A stretch of DNA of 6,246 bases from CBDUJZ01 sp047629415. Lineage in GTDB: Bacteria; Myxococcota_A; Bradymonadia; REDH01. Within the stretch, counting starts at the first letter, position 1, and each line of letters opens with the position of its first letter. The position numbers were made by a program, and so were the translations under genes. Of the stretch, positions 5,579 through 6,246 are shown piece after piece. The notes under the pieces are model-generated. The model was not told where the DNA came from. It did no database searches and saw only the letters and a list, made by a program, of their open reading frames with translations. The stretch covers positions 1 through 6,246 of the forward strand of contig JBLHWZ010000327.1 of the NCBI GenBank assembly GCA_047629415.1, read 5' to 3'.

Positions 5579-6246
5579 CTACCAGGACCGCCCACGCCCG
5601 CCGCGAGAACGGTAACTTGGGTGGTGATTTGCATTGACCACCCGGCCTTCGCCGCGTCCATGGTCATGATGCCGCTCTTCGTACTCGTAGTTCTGCGCAA
5701 TCTGCTCCGCTCTCGCAGCGTACCGGCGCGCTTCTTCGAGTAGCTCCACTGCTTGTTCGTAGTCCCCGCGAGCCGCGTAGGAAGCCGCGCGTTCCTGCTC
5801 GGCGATGGCGACGTCCGCTTGGCGGTCAACTTCCTGCGGTGTGTGGCCGCTGAAGCTCCGTCGTGCGGAGGCGAGCGTATTCGTTACTTGCCGATCCAAC
5901 GTCTCGTAGATCGACCGGTGTCTCGCATTCCGCTCATCTCGCTCGCGGTTGGCCTCCCACACTCGGCACGCGTCCCCGATGTCCGAGATGGCGGCAGCGA
6001 ACTCGTTGCGCGCTCGAGCGTAGTCTCGCCGGTATAGCAGATTGTCTCCGGAGTCGATGTGCCCCTCCGCCTCCGCAAGCATTGTAGCGACTCGCCAACT
6101 TGGATGATGACCGACGGCCCGCCTCGCTTCGCGCAGGTCGGCGTGGGCGGAGTCGCGATAGTGATCGAGCTCATCGACAAGCGCTTCAGCTGACGAGATT
6201 GCGGATCGAGCGTGTTCCTCGGCGTCGCGAAGATACTGATGGAACC
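5579..6246 (-). CDS. Helical repeat protein with His/Gly/Arg-rich tail (5'-partial)
   Basis: The frame is open from the right edge to the TAG at 5581-5579, giving 222 visible residues. The start lies outside the window, and the internal ATG at 6082 is not preferred. The visible protein is rich in Ala, Glu and Arg and should be almost all alpha-helical. It holds two similar units: A-R-R-A-V (near codon 6125-6116) and A-R-R-S-F are each followed, at exactly the same spacing, by R-R-D-Y or R-G-D-Y and then a helix with regularly placed Ala. The D-Y-x-x-A pattern recalls TPR-like hairpins. The last 30 residues are low-complexity, with H-H-D-H-G-R-G-E-G-R and a final R-S-R-G-G-R-G-R-S-W. No membrane segment is visible. 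Some TPM-domain proteins have a similar order of helical part and Gly-rich end, but the N-terminus needed to test that is missing. Function unknown. Confidence 0.75.
   Translation of the reverse strand, partial: FHQYLRDAEEHARSAISSAEALVDELDHYRDSAHADLREARRAVGHHPSWRVATMLAEAEGHIDSGDNLLYRRDYARARNEFAAAISDIGDACRVWEANRERDERNARHRSIYETLDRQVTNTLASARRSFSGHTPQEVDRQADVAIAEQERAASYAARGDYEQAVELLEEARRYAARAEQIAQNYEYEERHHDHGRGEGRVVNANHHPSYRSRGGRGRSW

Noticed and set aside
5753..6087. Plus-strand frames opposite the right-edge gene
   Set aside because: They are antisense to a longer minus-strand frame with clear helical repeat structure and contain no recognisable motif.

Overview
This is a compact stretch of high-GC bacterial chromosome, about 60% G+C by eye, with strongly GC-biased third codon positions in the genes I translated. 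It looks like ordinary core-genome DNA. I see no phage, transposon, CRISPR, toxin or defence genes, and no rRNA or tRNA genes. Bacterial origin is clear from dapA, dapB, prmA and rsmE. The phylum cannot be fixed from the sequence. My weak guess is a deltaproteobacterial/Myxococcota-like or Gemmatimonadota-like lineage, based only on composition and the style of the acyl-CoA protein.

Layout, left to right. (1) The 3' part of a plus-strand cysteine-cluster (YkgJ-type) gene enters from the left edge and ends at 555. (2) It meets a minus-strand three-gene operon head to head. In transcription order this is prmA (ribosomal protein L11 methyltransferase), rsmE (16S rRNA m3U1498 methyltransferase) and a small RDD-family membrane protein. 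Both junctions are 4-base ATGA overlaps. (3) Divergent from prmA, across a short promoter region, is a plus-strand crotonase (enoyl-CoA hydratase/isomerase family) gene ending at 3626. (4) Three bases later the minus-strand dapA-dapB pair ends. It is transcribed from about 5233 towards 3630 and its genes overlap by a TTGA. (5) The 345-base gap upstream of dapA (5234-5578) holds two GTGT/ACAC inverted repeats and a possible 33-codon hydrophobic ORF on the plus strand. (6) The right edge is the C-terminal part of a minus-strand, alpha-helical, internally repeated protein with a His/Gly/Arg-rich tail.

How the genes fit together. DapA and DapB catalyse consecutive steps at the start of the diaminopimelate/lysine branch: pyruvate plus aspartate semialdehyde to HTPA, then reduction to tetrahydrodipicolinate. 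PrmA and RsmE both modify the ribosome, one a protein and one an rRNA. The RDD protein is tied to them by translational coupling but its role is unknown. The crotonase stands alone.

No clear new multi-gene system is present. The points most worth a second look are the 33-aa membrane-protein candidate, the duplicated helical protein at the right edge, the loss of one catalytic Glu in the crotonase, and the tight operon ends built on CTAG palindromes.
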